Assembly (NCBI RefSeq): GCF_000384295.1
Contig: NZ_KB913037.1
Coordinates: forward strand, 4,412,868 to 4,476,867
Reading direction: 5' to 3'
DNA from: Amycolatopsis balhimycina FH 1894
Lineage (GTDB): Bacteria; Actinomycetota; Actinomycetes; Mycobacteriales; Pseudonocardiaceae
DNA length: 64,000 nucleotides
Shown here: positions 15,822-24,581 of the stretch, piece by piece
Layout: every line of letters starts with the position of its first letter
Position numbering within the stretch: position 1 is the first letter of the stretch
Program-made: the position numbers and the translations under genes
Notes under the pieces: generated by a model
The model's input: the letters and a program-made list of their open reading frames with translations, nothing else
Told to the model about the DNA's origin: nothing
The model's database searches: none

Positions 15822-16502
15822 TCACGATCGGGTAACGTCTACCAGCCGGTAGCCCACGCCGCGGACCGTCTCGATGGTGTGGGTGCCGAACGGCGCGTCG
15901 ATCTTGCGCCGCAGGTACCCGATGTACACCTCGACGACGTTCTCGTCGCCGTCGTAGTGCGCGTCCCAGACGTGGCCGAGGATCTCGTTCTTCGACAGCG
16001 CCGTCCCCGCCCGGCGCAGCAGGAACTCCAGCAGCCCGAACTCCCGCGCGGTCAGCTCGATCCGCTTTTGTCCTCGGTGGACTGTCCGGGCGGAAGGGTC
16101 GAGCCGCAGGTCGCCCGCCTCCAGCACGGCGGGGCGGGCCGGGGCACCGCGCCGCAGCAACGCCCGCAGCCGGGCGATGAGCACGACGAAGGAGAACGGC
16201 TTGGACAGGTAGTCGTCGGCGCCGAGGTCGAACGCGTCGGCTTCGTCGTACTCGCCGTCCTTCGCCGTCAGCATCAGCACCGGCGTCCAGTTCTCGGCCG
16301 CCCGCAGGCGCTTGAGCACCTCGTAGCCGGACAGCTCGGGCAGCATGATGTCGAGCACCACGACGTCGTACGCGTGCTCGGTCGCCCGCCAGAGCCCCTC
16401 GCGACCGGTGTGCGCGACCTCGGCGGTGAACCCCTCGGCGACCAGCCCGCGCCGCAGCGTCTCCGCGAACTCGCGCTCGTCCTCCACGATCAGCAGGCGC
16501 AC
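15822..16502 (-). CDS. OmpR-family response regulator
   Basis: A 226-aa two-domain regulator. The receiver has the acidic pocket in IVEDE, the phosphoacceptor Asp51 in VVVLDIMLPELSG, and Lys in LSKPF. The C-terminal winged helix has ELTAREFGLLEFLLRRAGTALSKNEILGHVWD and RRKIDAPFGTHTIETVRGVGYRL. The GTG start shares one base with the kinase stop, so kinase and regulator are one pair. It is immediately upstream of the gas vesicle operon on the same strand, which makes that operon a plausible target, though the pair also sits behind gatD. Confidence 0.93.
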   Translation of the reverse strand: MRLLIVEDEREFAETLRRGLVAEGFTAEVAHTGREGLWRATEHAYDVVVLDIMLPELSGYEVLKRLRAAENWTPVLMLTAKDGEYDEADAFDLGADDYLSKPFSFVVLIARLRALLRRGAPARPAVLEAGDLRLDPSARTVHRGQKRIELTAREFGLLEFLLRRAGTALSKNEILGHVWDAHYDGDENVVEVYIGYLRRKIDAPFGTHTIETVRGVGYRLVDVTRS

Positions 16503-17893
16503 TACTCCTCCTCCTTCGGCAGGGCGATCACCGGCAGCTCGATCACGAACCGCGCGCCTGGCTCCTCCGACGCGGCGTAGCGCGCCCGGCCGCCGTGGCG
16601 CGCCGCGATGCCGGCGACGATCGGCAGGCCCAGCCCGGTGCCGCCGTGCCCGCGCTGCCGCGACGCGTCGAGCCGGACGAACCGCTCGAAGATCCGCTCC
16701 CGGTCGGCTTCCCCGACGCCGGGACCGTCGTCGCTCACTTCGACGACGGCGAGGTCGCCGCGCACCACGCTGCAGACACGGATCCGCGAGCGCGCGTGCC
16801 CGCGGGCGTTGTCGACCAGGTTCCGCACCGCCCGCCGCAGCTGCGCCTCACTGCCGTGCACCTTCGCCGGCCCGGCCCGGACCTCGACGTCCACCGTGCT
16901 TTCGCCGCGCACCCGCTCGGCTTCGGCCCGGACGATGTCGTCGAGGTCGACCTCGGTGCGCTGCGGCCGGTCGGTCGTGTCGTCGGTGCGGGCCAGCATG
17001 AGCAGGTCGTCGACGAGCTCGCGCAGCCGCGCGGTCTCCCGGGCGATCACCGGCACCAGGTCGCCGGTGCTTTCCGGGTGCCGCCCGGAGACGTCGAGCG
17101 CGGTGCTGATCGTGGACAGCGGCGAGCGCAGCTCGTGGCTGGCGTCCGCGACGAACCGGCGTTGCGCGGCCTGCGCCGACGCGAGCCTGGACAACATTTC
17201 GTTGAGCGTCACGGCCAGGCGGTGCACCTCGTCGCCGCCCGGCGGCAGCGGCACGCGCGCGGCGAGGTCGCGCGTCGAGATCTCCGCGACGGTCCGGCGC
17301 ATCCGCTCGACCGGCCGCAGCGCCGAGCCGACCGCGCGGTACACCGCGAGACCGGAGGTCGCCAGCAGCGGCACCGCGATCAGGCCGAGCAGCAGCGTCA
17401 GCCGGGTCGACGCCTCCGTGACCGGTTCCAGCGAGCGCGCGGAGATCACCGTGAACGGCCCGCCCGGCCCGGTCACGTCCTGCGACACGACGCGGTAGTC
17501 GGCGCCGTCACCGTTCAGCCCGAGCGGCAGCGTCTCGATGGTCTCGTACCCGACGGCCGGGCGCGCCGTGGTCAGCGGCGGGTGCCCGACGATCGCCGGG
17601 TCGCTCGCGATGGGCTTGCCCCGCGCGTCCAGCACCTGCGTGACGGCTTCGGTGTCGCCGGTGCTGGCGACGTCGCTCGCGCTCAGGTCACGCGCCCCTT
17701 CGCGGACGAGCTGGATGGCGACCTGCCGTCCGGTGCTGCGGGCACTCTCGGTGACGCTGCGGTCGAGGGACTCCTCCAGCAGCAGCACCACGACCACCCC
17801 CGCGACGGCGAGGGCCAACGCGAGCGCGAAGACCGCCACCGCGGTCGTGCGCATCCGGACGCCGGTCGCGGCGATCACCCTGCCGAGTCTCAC
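16502..17893 (-). CDS. Sensor histidine kinase
   Basis: From the GTG 17893 the protein has 463 aa; GTG 17989 and ATG 17854 are alternatives, none with a strong ribosome site. An N-terminal helix (TTAVAVFALALALAVAGVVVV) and a second one near residue 165 bracket an extracytoplasmic sensor of about 130 residues. HAMP follows, then HisKA with FVADASHELRSPLST (phospho-His), and the ATPase boxes NLVDNARGHA, DDGPGVG and GGTGLGLPIV. The partner regulator is the next gene. The signal is unknown. Confidence 0.9.
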   Translation of the reverse strand: MRLGRVIAATGVRMRTTAVAVFALALALAVAGVVVVLLLEESLDRSVTESARSTGRQVAIQLVREGARDLSASDVASTGDTEAVTQVLDARGKPIASDPAIVGHPPLTTARPAVGYETIETLPLGLNGDGADYRVVSQDVTGPGGPFTVISARSLEPVTEASTRLTLLLGLIAVPLLATSGLAVYRAVGSALRPVERMRRTVAEISTRDLAARVPLPPGGDEVHRLAVTLNEMLSRLASAQAAQRRFVADASHELRSPLSTISTALDVSGRHPESTGDLVPVIARETARLRELVDDLLMLARTDDTTDRPQRTEVDLDDIVRAEAERVRGESTVDVEVRAGPAKVHGSEAQLRRAVRNLVDNARGHARSRIRVCSVVRGDLAVVEVSDDGPGVGEADRERIFERFVRLDASRQRGHGGTGLGLPIVAGIAARHGGRARYAASEEPGARFVIELPVIALPKEEE

Positions 17894-17993
17894 CAACGCA
17901 GCGTAACGACTGGCCCAGAACCCGCCCGCCCCAATGCGGCGTCGGGTGCGTAAATCGACAGAGGCGGCGGGGCGAAGTGGCTGGACCACGGGC

Positions 17994-18710
17994 TCACCGG
18001 CGGCGGCGCGGGGTGACGAGCCGCTCCCCCCGCAGGCGCTCGACCTCGGGCAGGCTCAACGGGCCGAGCGGGTGCCCGGCCGTCCAGGACAGCAGCAGGT
18101 CGGCCAGCGCGGGGTTGCGGGCGAGCGCCGGGCCGTGCAGGTACGTGCCGACGACCCGGTCCGTCACCGCGCCTTCGGTGCCGTCGCCGTTGCCCGTGCC
18201 GCGCACGACGTGCCCGAGCGGTTCGCTGTCGGCACCGAGCTTGCTGACGCCCAGGTGGTTCTCGAACCCGGTCAGCGAGGCGCCGTCCAGGAGCCGCGAG
18301 GGGGTCGCGACCAGTTCGGCGACCGCGCGGCGCTCGCCGGGTTCGGTGGTGACGTCGAGCAGGCCGAGCCCGTCGTGGTCGACGCCGTCGAGGCCGCGGA
18401 AGCGGGTGCCGAGCACCTGCAGGCCGGCGCACACGCCGAACACCACCGCGCCGGCCGCGACCGCCCGCCGCAGGCCGGGGTACTTCCGCAGGTGCGCGGC
18501 GGCCAGGGTCTGGGCGCCGTCCTCGCCACCACCGAGCAGATACAGATCCAAAGTGGACGGTACCGGCTCGCCGAGCCCGACCGGGACGACCTCCGCGTCG
18601 AACCCGCGCCACTGCAGCCGTTTGCTCAGCACCTGCGCGTTGCCGGTGTCACCGTAGGTACCGAGCACCTCCGGCAGGAGAAGTCCGATGTGGACGGTCG
18701 AGTCAGGCAT
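17994..18710 (-). CDS. gatD: Lipid II isoglutaminyl synthase, glutaminase subunit GatD
   Basis: A 238-aa CobB/CobQ-like glutamine amidotransferase. VHIGLLLPEVLGTYGDTGNAQVL at the start, the nucleophile Cys in GAVVFGVCAGLQVLG and the catalytic His region GTYLHGPALARNPALADLLL are typical of GatD. With MurT it amidates the D-Glu of lipid II to D-isoglutamine. It overlaps murT by eight bases, so expression is coupled. The product acts at the inner face of the membrane in peptidoglycan synthesis. Confidence 0.92.
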   Translation of the reverse strand: MPDSTVHIGLLLPEVLGTYGDTGNAQVLSKRLQWRGFDAEVVPVGLGEPVPSTLDLYLLGGGEDGAQTLAAAHLRKYPGLRRAVAAGAVVFGVCAGLQVLGTRFRGLDGVDHDGLGLLDVTTEPGERRAVAELVATPSRLLDGASLTGFENHLGVSKLGADSEPLGHVVRGTGNGDGTEGAVTDRVVGTYLHGPALARNPALADLLLSWTAGHPLGPLSLPEVERLRGERLVTPRRRR

Positions 18711-19932
18711 CTGCCAGCCTGCCCACCAGGTCGCGGAAGGCGGTGTAGTTGGCGACCAGCTCGACGGCGCCGGGCGGCAGCGCGTCGATCGCGGCGACCG
18801 GGTCCGGCTCGGCCCAGTGCGCGACCTCGGCGTAGCAGAGCCGCACGGACAGGTCGGCGCCGCGCTCGCCGGTCACGACCACCTGGCGCCCGCGGAGCCG
18901 CTCGAAGTGCACGTCCCAGAGCCAGGACAGGTCCCGGCCGTCGGCCTCCTGGGCGTTCACCGCGACGACGACCGGGGTGTCCTCGTCCAGCACGCGCAGC
19001 GTTTCCACCCAGCCGGCCGGGTTCTTCGCCAGCATCAGCCGCACGGAGTGCCGCGACCGGCGGACCGTCCGGTAACGGCCGCCGATGTCGGTGATGGTCC
19101 GCAGCCGGGCCGCCGCCGTGTGCGGCGGCACGCCGAGCCGGTGCGCCGCGGCCAGCGCGAGCGCGGCGTTCGCGCGGTTGGCGTCGCCGGGCAGCCGCAG
19201 GTCCAGGTCGACTTCGCGGCCGCCCGGCGTGCGGACGAGGTCGCCTTCGAGCGTCCAGGCGGGTTCCGGCCGGGCGAGCCCGCACGCGCAGCCCCAGTTC
19301 CGGTCGTGGCTTTCGACCCGGCCTTCGCACCGCGGGCACGCCGTCGAGTCACCGCTCCAGCGGCGGCCCGCGCCGACCCACACCGGCTTCGCGGCCACGC
19401 TCGCCGCGGACGTCACCAGGACGTCGTCGCAGTTCGCGACGACCACCGTGCCGGGCAGCTCCGCGATCGCGGCTCGCAGGTCACGCTCGGTGGCGCGGAC
19501 CTCGCCGACCCGGTCCAGCTGGTCGCGGCTCAGGTTGAGCAGCACCAGCACCGCGGGCTGGACCTGGTCGGCGACCCAGGGCACGTAGGCCTCGTCCACC
19601 TCGAGGACCGCGTACGGCGCGTCCGGCCGGGCGGTGAGCGCGGCGAGGACGCCGTCGGGCATGTTGGAACCGTCGCTGTTGGCGGCGACCTCGGCCAGCG
19701 CCTCCAGCGCGCGGGTGAGCATCAGCGACGTCGTCGTCTTGCCGTTGGTGCCCGTGACGAGCACGATGGTGCGTTCCCGCCCGAGGCGGCGCAGGGCACG
19801 CGGATCGAGCGCCAGCGTGACGCGGCCGCCGATCATGCCACCGCGGCCGAGCCCGGAGCTGCGGGACAGCCAGGCGGTCAGCCGACCGGCGGCCACGGAC
19901 GCGCGAGTGCGGAAAGGGCTTCGGACGGTCAC
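18703..19932 (-). CDS. murT: Lipid II isoglutaminyl synthase, ligase subunit MurT
   Basis: The GTG 19932 gives 409 aa, normal for MurT; the open frame upstream is shadow sequence. The Mur-ligase ATP site is IVLVTGTNGKTTTSLML, followed by NSDGSNMPDGVLAAL and VLEVDEAYVPWV. A zinc ribbon with CPRC and CAC pairs (residues about 210-230) is inserted as in other MurT proteins. The DUF1727 C-terminal domain ends the protein. Together with GatD it forms the essential amidating complex for Gram-positive peptidoglycan. Confidence 0.93.
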   Translation of the reverse strand: MTVRSPFRTRASVAAGRLTAWLSRSSGLGRGGMIGGRVTLALDPRALRRLGRERTIVLVTGTNGKTTTSLMLTRALEALAEVAANSDGSNMPDGVLAALTARPDAPYAVLEVDEAYVPWVADQVQPAVLVLLNLSRDQLDRVGEVRATERDLRAAIAELPGTVVVANCDDVLVTSAASVAAKPVWVGAGRRWSGDSTACPRCEGRVESHDRNWGCACGLARPEPAWTLEGDLVRTPGGREVDLDLRLPGDANRANAALALAAAHRLGVPPHTAAARLRTITDIGGRYRTVRRSRHSVRLMLAKNPAGWVETLRVLDEDTPVVVAVNAQEADGRDLSWLWDVHFERLRGRQVVVTGERGADLSVRLCYAEVAHWAEPDPVAAIDALPPGAVELVANYTAFRDLVGRLADA

Positions 19933-19987
19933 CGGCGCATCGTGCGCGCCGGGCGCTGTGAGTTTCCTGAGTCCGTGACGCCGCTCT

Positions 19988-20911
19988 CTAGAGAGTGACG
20001 ACGACCTTGCCGTGGACGTGCCGCCCGGCCTGCAATGCGACGGCGTCGCGGATCCGTTCGACCGGGAAGACGGCGGCGATCGGCACGGTGAGCTCGCCGG
20101 CGAGGATCGCGTCGGTGATCCGCGCCAAGGCGCCGGGTTCGGCGTCGGCACCGCCGGTGGCACGCACCCCGCCGGGCGGCTGCGGGCCGGCGGCGATCGT
20201 GGCGATCCGCTCGGGCGGGACGCCGAGTTTTCGCGCGGCCTCCGCCGCCTCGGTGCCGTAGAGGTCCGTCGCCGCGGTGATGTCGCCCAGGTCCCGGACC
20301 CGGTCCGCCAGGCCGGGCCCGTAGGCGACGGGCTCGGCGCCGAGCTCGCGCAGGAACGGGAAGGTGCCCTCCGAGGCGGTGCCGATCACGGTGGCGCCGG
20401 CGAGTTTCGCGAGCTGGACGGCGAAGATGCCCACGCCACCGGCGGCCCCGCCGATCAGGACGGTGTCACCGGCCCGCAGGCCGACGGCGGCCAGCGCGGC
20501 GGCCGCGGAGGACCCGGCGACCGGGAGCGTGCTCGCCACCTCGTCGCTGATGCCGTCCGGCGTGGGAAAGAGGCCGTCGGGCGCCTGCGCGGGTGCCTTG
20601 ACGACCACGAAGTCGGCGACCGCCCGGCCGAGCGCGCCGCCGTGGACGCGATCGCCCACGGCGAAGCCGGTGACACCGGACCCGGCCTCGTCGACCACGC
20701 CGGCGAAGTCGTACCCGAAGCCGGACGGCAGGGTGATGCCGAACTCCGCGGCCGCCTCGGGCCGCGAGGCGAGGCCCCAGTCCATCGGGTTCAGCCCGGC
20801 GGCCGCCACGCGGACGCGCACCTCGCCGGGGCCGGCGTGCGGCTCCGGGACGTCTCGCAGCTCCAGCACCTCGGGACCGCCGAACTTCTCGTAAATGACA
20901 GCTCTGCTCAT
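19988..20911 (-). CDS. NADP-dependent quinone oxidoreductase-like zinc-less alcohol dehydrogenase (MDR family)
   Basis: The ATG 20911 with GGGAGG six bases upstream gives 307 aa. GroES-like N-domain: SRAVIYEKFGGPEVLELRDVPEP. The Rossmann part has LIGGAAGGVGIFAVQLAKLAGATVIGTAS. The Cys and Glu zinc ligands of alcohol dehydrogenases are absent, as in quinone and enone reductases. It is divergent from a TetR regulator and shares with it a promoter dominated by a perfect 13-bp inverted repeat, so it is probably induced by an electrophile the regulator senses. Confidence 0.9.
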   Translation of the reverse strand: MSRAVIYEKFGGPEVLELRDVPEPHAGPGEVRVRVAAAGLNPMDWGLASRPEAAAEFGITLPSGFGYDFAGVVDEAGSGVTGFAVGDRVHGGALGRAVADFVVVKAPAQAPDGLFPTPDGISDEVASTLPVAGSSAAAALAAVGLRAGDTVLIGGAAGGVGIFAVQLAKLAGATVIGTASEGTFPFLRELGAEPVAYGPGLADRVRDLGDITAATDLYGTEAAEAARKLGVPPERIATIAAGPQPPGGVRATGGADAEPGALARITDAILAGELTVPIAAVFPVERIRDAVALQAGRHVHGKVVVTL

Positions 20912-20931
20912 GGAGACCTCCCAGTGATAAG

Positions 20932-20980
20932 ACTTGGTCCCGTCACCGTACACCTGCGACGGGACCAAGTGCCGTAAACT
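20932..20980. promoter_or_regulatory. Perfect 13-bp inverted repeat operator and TetR promoter
   Basis: ACTTGGTCCCGTC (20932-20944) pairs exactly with GACGGGACCAAGT (20958-20970) around a 13-nt spacer. A -10-like TAAACT at 20975-20980 precedes the TetR ATG (20988) by 7 nt, pointing to a leaderless mRNA. The repeat covers the -35 position in both directions. It is very probably the operator of the adjacent TetR protein. Confidence 0.6.
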
Positions 20981-20987
20981 TCCTTTC

Positions 20988-21593
20988 ATGGCTCGCTGGG
21001 AACCGAACGCACCGGAGCGGCTGAGCAAGGCCGCCCTCGAACTGTTCGCCGAGCGCGGCTACGAGAACACGACGGTGATCGACATCGCGCAGCGCGCGGG
21101 CCTGACGAAGAGCACGTTCTTCCGCCACTTCCAGGACAAGCGCGAAGTGCTCTTCGGCGGAGGCACGCTGGCCGGCCTGCTGACCGGGGCGATCGCCGCG
21201 GCGCCGGCCTCCGCCACGGCGTTCGAAGCGGTGGTCCACGCGATGGACGCGGTGGGCCGGGAAGCTTTCACACCGGATCGTCGCGAGTTCGGCGCCCTGC
21301 GGCGCGCGGTGATCGCCGCCAATCCGGAACTGCGGGAGCGGGAAGCACTGAAGGGCTTGGCGCTCACCTCGGCGATGACCGAAGCACTTCGGGAGCGTGG
21401 CGTGCCCGAGGTGACTGCGTGCGTCGCCGCGGAGTTGGGCGCGCTCGCGATGAAGATCGCCCATGAGCGGTGGGGTGCCGCGACTTGCGGGGACTTCGGC
21501 GAAGCCGCGCGGCTGGCCTTCGACGAGGTACAGGCGGCTATTGCCGCCGAGACTTCTTCGGGACCGGTTGCGGCGAAGTCCTCGGCGCGCTGA
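20988..21593 (+). CDS. TetR/AcrR family transcriptional regulator
   Basis: A 201-aa regulator starting MARWEPNAPERLSKAALELFAERGYENTTV, with recognition helix region AGLTKSTFFRHFQDKREVLF. The C-terminal domain is of the type found with quinone-reductase targets. The ATG 20988 is preferred over an upstream frame because it lies just after the -10 box. Divergent from the oxidoreductase gene, which it most likely represses. A perfect hairpin follows 15 bp after the stop. Confidence 0.9.
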   Translation: MARWEPNAPERLSKAALELFAERGYENTTVIDIAQRAGLTKSTFFRHFQDKREVLFGGGTLAGLLTGAIAAAPASATAFEAVVHAMDAVGREAFTPDRREFGALRRAVIAANPELREREALKGLALTSAMTEALRERGVPEVTACVAAELGALAMKIAHERWGAATCGDFGEAARLAFDEVQAAIAAETSSGPVAAKSSAR

Positions 21594-21608
21594 CGCCGCT
21601 GCCGCGGT

Positions 21609-21631
21609 GTCTTGAATGAGTCATTCAAGAC
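21609..21631. terminator. Perfect hairpin after the TetR gene
   Basis: GTCTTGAATGA (21609-21619) and TCATTCAAGAC (21621-21631) form an 11-bp perfect inverted repeat with one unpaired base. It has no T tract but sits 15 bp after the stop codon, the usual place for a factor-independent terminator in this group. It could also belong to the genome's small palindromic repeats. Confidence 0.5.
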
Positions 21632-21724
21632 CTCCAGCGAGCCGCCGGCCGGGCAGACCGGGCGGCCCCAAAGCAGCCCCGTCCTCTCCAGGGAGGTCCG
21701 GTCCCGCGCATTCACGGATATGAA

Positions 21725-21749
21725 CGACAACGTTGTCGAACTTGTCGAA
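21725..21749. promoter_or_regulatory. Palindrome plus direct repeat upstream of the IclR gene
   Basis: CGACAACGTTGTCG (21725-21738) is a perfect 14-bp palindrome; its right part continues as TTGTCGAA-C-TTGTCGAA (21733-21749), a direct repeat of 9-bp period. It lies in a 359-bp gene-free stretch (21594-21952) that becomes AT-rich near 21780-21860. A binding site of some regulator is likely; which one is unknown. Confidence 0.35.
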
Positions 21750-21898
21750 TGCCGCCGGTTGCCAGCGCGCAACCGCCATAGGTAGGAAACTTAACCATCG
21801 GATGTTGTACCAATTAGCGTTCGCAAGTACCGCCATTGTTCCGAGTTATTGCAAGATCTTCCGCTGATTCATCGGAGGTGTTACCGTCCAACCCCACC

Positions 21899-21919
21899 CA
21901 GCGGAAAGGCGTACCGCTG
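21899..21919. promoter_or_regulatory. Inverted repeat just upstream of the IclR start
   Basis: CAGCGG (21899-21904) and CCGCTG (21914-21919) with a 9-nt spacer lie about 35 bp before the IclR start. The AGCGGAAA motif recurs at 21919-21926. IclR proteins commonly bind such repeats in their own promoters, so autoregulation is plausible. Confidence 0.35.
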
Positions 21920-21952
21920 AGCGGAAACGGGGAACGTCCAACGGAGGACAAC

Positions 21953-22735
21953 GTGGGACCGGAGCGCGGGCTGGAACAGAGCGGCACTCTCGAACGCGGG
22001 CTGGCAGTGCTCGAGCACGTGGGCCGGCACCAGGAGATTTCCACCAATGCGATCGCGCGGCAACTGGGACTTTCCCGCAGTGCCGCCTACCGCATCGTCG
22101 GCACCCTCAAGAACCTCGAGTACCTCGAAGCCGACCAGGTCACCGGCCGGGTCCGGCTGGGGACGCGGCTGGTCGAGCTCGGGGCGCGGGCGATGGCCGC
22201 CACCGATCTGCACCGGTGTGCGCCGCGGTACCTCGCGTCGCTCGCGGAACGGTCCGGTGAGACCACCTATCTCGCCGTGCCCGACAACGACACCATGGTC
22301 TACGTCGCCACCGAACGCAGTGCCAGCGCCGTGACGCTGGCTTGCCGGCTCGGGACGCGGCGGCCGCAGCACGCGACGTCGCTCGGCAAGGCCTGGCTGG
22401 CCGCGCTGCCCGAGGCCGACCGCGCCGAGCGCGTCCGGCGGATGAAGCTGGATCCCTTGACGCTCAAGACGATCAGCGACCCGCACCGGCTGCTCGACGA
22501 CCTGGCGAAGACGAGCCGCCGGGGCTGGGCGATCGACGAGGTCGAGAACGAGCCGGACGTCGGCTGCGTCGCCGCCGCCGTCCGGGACCACTCGGGACGG
22601 CCGATCGCCGCCATCAGCATCGCCGGGCCGGCGCCGCGGGTGCTGCGCCGGCTCGACGAACTCGGTGCCTCCGTCGCCGGGACCGCCGCCGCCCTGTCCC
22701 TGCGGCTCGGGTACGTCCGGGGCCGGCCCGCCTGA
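21953..22735 (+). CDS. IclR family transcriptional regulator
   Basis: The GTG 21953 is preceded by GGAGG with 7-nt spacing and gives 260 aa, the usual IclR size; the longer frame from 21836 starts with TTG and has no ribosome site. HTH: TLERGLAVLEHVGRHQEISTNAIARQLGLSRSAAYRIVGTLKNLEYLE. The effector domain has ETTYLAVPDNDTMVYVATERS and HATSLGKAWLAALP. IclR proteins often control uptake and breakdown of organic acids. The next gene is a lactate/glycolate-type permease, a fitting target. Confidence 0.9.
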   Translation: MGPERGLEQSGTLERGLAVLEHVGRHQEISTNAIARQLGLSRSAAYRIVGTLKNLEYLEADQVTGRVRLGTRLVELGARAMAATDLHRCAPRYLASLAERSGETTYLAVPDNDTMVYVATERSASAVTLACRLGTRRPQHATSLGKAWLAALPEADRAERVRRMKLDPLTLKTISDPHRLLDDLAKTSRRGWAIDEVENEPDVGCVAAAVRDHSGRPIAAISIAGPAPRVLRRLDELGASVAGTAAALSLRLGYVRGRPA

Positions 22736-22768
22736 TCGCCCGAACCCGGCAAAGAACCCGGCACACTG

Positions 22769-22870
22769 TGCCGATCGTTACTAATCCGACCACAGCCACG
22801 GCCGAATGGCTTCGTAGCAACGGTTACGTGCCGTGCGGGGGGTCGGCCTACTTTTTGGCCAGATTAGTAA
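22769..22870 (+). ncRNA. Structured leader RNA, copy B, before the permease
   Basis: Homologous to 11161-11260. P1 is TTACTAATC (22778-22786) with GATTAGTAA (22862-22870); P2 is GGCCGA (22800-22805) with TCGGCC (22843-22848). The small hairpins are GCT/AGC (22809-22818) and ACGG/CCGT (22820-22834). Compared with copy A, several base pairs change on both sides and stay paired. The last two bases of P1 are the first two of the ribosome site AAGGAG (22869-22874), six bases before the GTG start. Stem formation could therefore control translation initiation. The class is not recognised. Confidence 0.78.
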
Positions 22871-22880
22871 GGAGCCGACC

Positions 22881-24572
22881 GTGACCTGGATCCAGGACTA
22901 CCAGCCGGCGGGCGGGCTGTGGGTTTCCGCGCTGCTCGCCGCGCTCCCGATCATCGTGCTGCTGGTTTCGCTCGGGGTGATCCGCTTCTCCGCGCACCTT
23001 TCGGCGGCACTGGCACTGGTCACCGCGCTGGGCGTGGCCCTGCTGCTGTACCGGATGCCGGCCGCGCTGGCCTTCGACTCCGCGGCGATGGGCCTCGTGT
23101 TCGGCGTGTGGTCGGTCGCCTGGATCGCGTTCCACGCCGTGTACTTCCACAACGTCACCGTCGCCACCGGCCGGTTCGACGCGATCAAGCGCGTGCTCGC
23201 CGGGTTCAGCGAGGACCGGCGGCTGCAGGCGCTGCTCATCGCGTTCAGCTTCGGCGCGCTGCTCGAAGGCGTGGCGGGCGGCGGGTCGCCGATCGCGATC
23301 ACCGCGGCGATGATGGCCGCGCTCGGGTTCCCGCCGGTGAAGGCCGTCGTGCTGGCGCTGCTGGCGAACACCGCGCCGGTGGCGTTCGGCGGGCTGGGCA
23401 ACCCGCTGATCGTGCTCGGCAGGCTGACCGCGCCGATCATGCACCTCAAGCAGGACCAGGCGACCGAGCTGTTCTCGGCGATGGTCGGCCGTCAGGTACC
23501 CGTGCTGGCGCTGATCATCCCGGCGTTCCTGGTCGTGGTCCTGGCCGGCTGGAAGCGCATGCTCGAGGTGTGGCCGGCGGTGCTGACCGCCGGGCTCGCG
23601 TTCGCGGCCATGCAGTTCGTCGCGTCCAACTACATCAGCGCCAGCCTGGTCGACGTCCTCGCCGCGCTCACCGCGATGGCCGCGCTGTGGATCCTGACCC
23701 GGTTCTGGCAGCCGGCGACGGTGTGGCGCTTCGACGGCGAGGAAGCCGCGGTCAAGAGCAAGAGCCTGGGAGCCGCCGAGGCCGAGCGCGGCGCGCTCTA
23801 CGCGTGGATGCCGTACATCATCCTGATCCTGGCGATCTTCCTGTCGCGGATCGGCACGATCTTCAAGAACCTGCCCGGCTGGCTGGACCTGACCAAGCTG
23901 CTGCACAAGGCGGACTGGGTCTTCGCGTGGCCGGGCCTGCACAACCACGTCGTGCAGCACCCGCCGATCACGGCGAAGAACGCGCCGTACGCGGCGACGC
24001 TCACCGTCGACTTCCTGTTCTCCCCGGGCACGATCGCCCTGATCGCCGCGGTGATCGCCGGCTTCGCGATGGGCGCGCGGCCGGGACTGTTGCTGAAGAC
24101 CTACCGGAGCACGCTGTTCCAGATGCGCTGGGCGCTCGCGACGATCTTCATGATCCTGGCGATCGCGTTCGTGATGAACTACTCGGGCGCGACGCAGACG
24201 CTGGGCCTGGCCCTGGCGACGACCGGCGCGGCCTTCCCGCTGTTCTCGGCCTACATCGGCTGGCTGGGCGTGTTCCTGACCGGCTCAGACGCGTCGACGA
24301 ACAGCCTGTTCGGCCCGATGCAGGTGATCTCGGCGCAGCAGCTGAACCTGAACCCGATCCTGGCGGGCGCGACCAACACGTCCGGCGGCGTCATGGGCAA
24401 GATGATCTCGCCGCAGAACCTGTCGATCGGCGCGACGGCGATCGGGCAGAGCGGCAAGGAAGGCTCACTGCTGCGGCAGACATTCCTGTGGTCACTGCTG
24501 CTGACGGCGGTGGTCGGGGTGATCTCCCTGCTCCAGGCGACGATCCTGACGGCGATGATCCCGTCGCCCTAG
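22881..24572 (+). CDS. L-lactate/glycolate permease family protein (LctP)
   Basis: A 563-aa integral membrane protein with 12 or more helices. Typical LctP segments are GGLWVSALLAALPIIVLLVSLGVI at the start, GALLEGVAGGGSPIAITAAMMAALGFPPVKAVVLALLANTAPVAFGGLGNPL, and near the end TGSDASTNSLFGPMQV with SGGVMGKMISPQNLSIGATA. These proteins import lactate or glycolate with protons. The GTG 22881 follows AAGGAG and the structured leader. IclR upstream and an HD hydrolase 9 bp downstream make a likely functional unit. Lactate versus glycolate cannot be told apart. Confidence 0.93.
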   Translation: MTWIQDYQPAGGLWVSALLAALPIIVLLVSLGVIRFSAHLSAALALVTALGVALLLYRMPAALAFDSAAMGLVFGVWSVAWIAFHAVYFHNVTVATGRFDAIKRVLAGFSEDRRLQALLIAFSFGALLEGVAGGGSPIAITAAMMAALGFPPVKAVVLALLANTAPVAFGGLGNPLIVLGRLTAPIMHLKQDQATELFSAMVGRQVPVLALIIPAFLVVVLAGWKRMLEVWPAVLTAGLAFAAMQFVASNYISASLVDVLAALTAMAALWILTRFWQPATVWRFDGEEAAVKSKSLGAAEAERGALYAWMPYIILILAIFLSRIGTIFKNLPGWLDLTKLLHKADWVFAWPGLHNHVVQHPPITAKNAPYAATLTVDFLFSPGTIALIAAVIAGFAMGARPGLLLKTYRSTLFQMRWALATIFMILAIAFVMNYSGATQTLGLALATTGAAFPLFSAYIGWLGVFLTGSDASTNSLFGPMQVISAQQLNLNPILAGATNTSGGVMGKMISPQNLSIGATAIGQSGKEGSLLRQTFLWSLLLTAVVGVISLLQATILTAMIPSP

Positions 24573-24581
24573 GCTGGGCGC

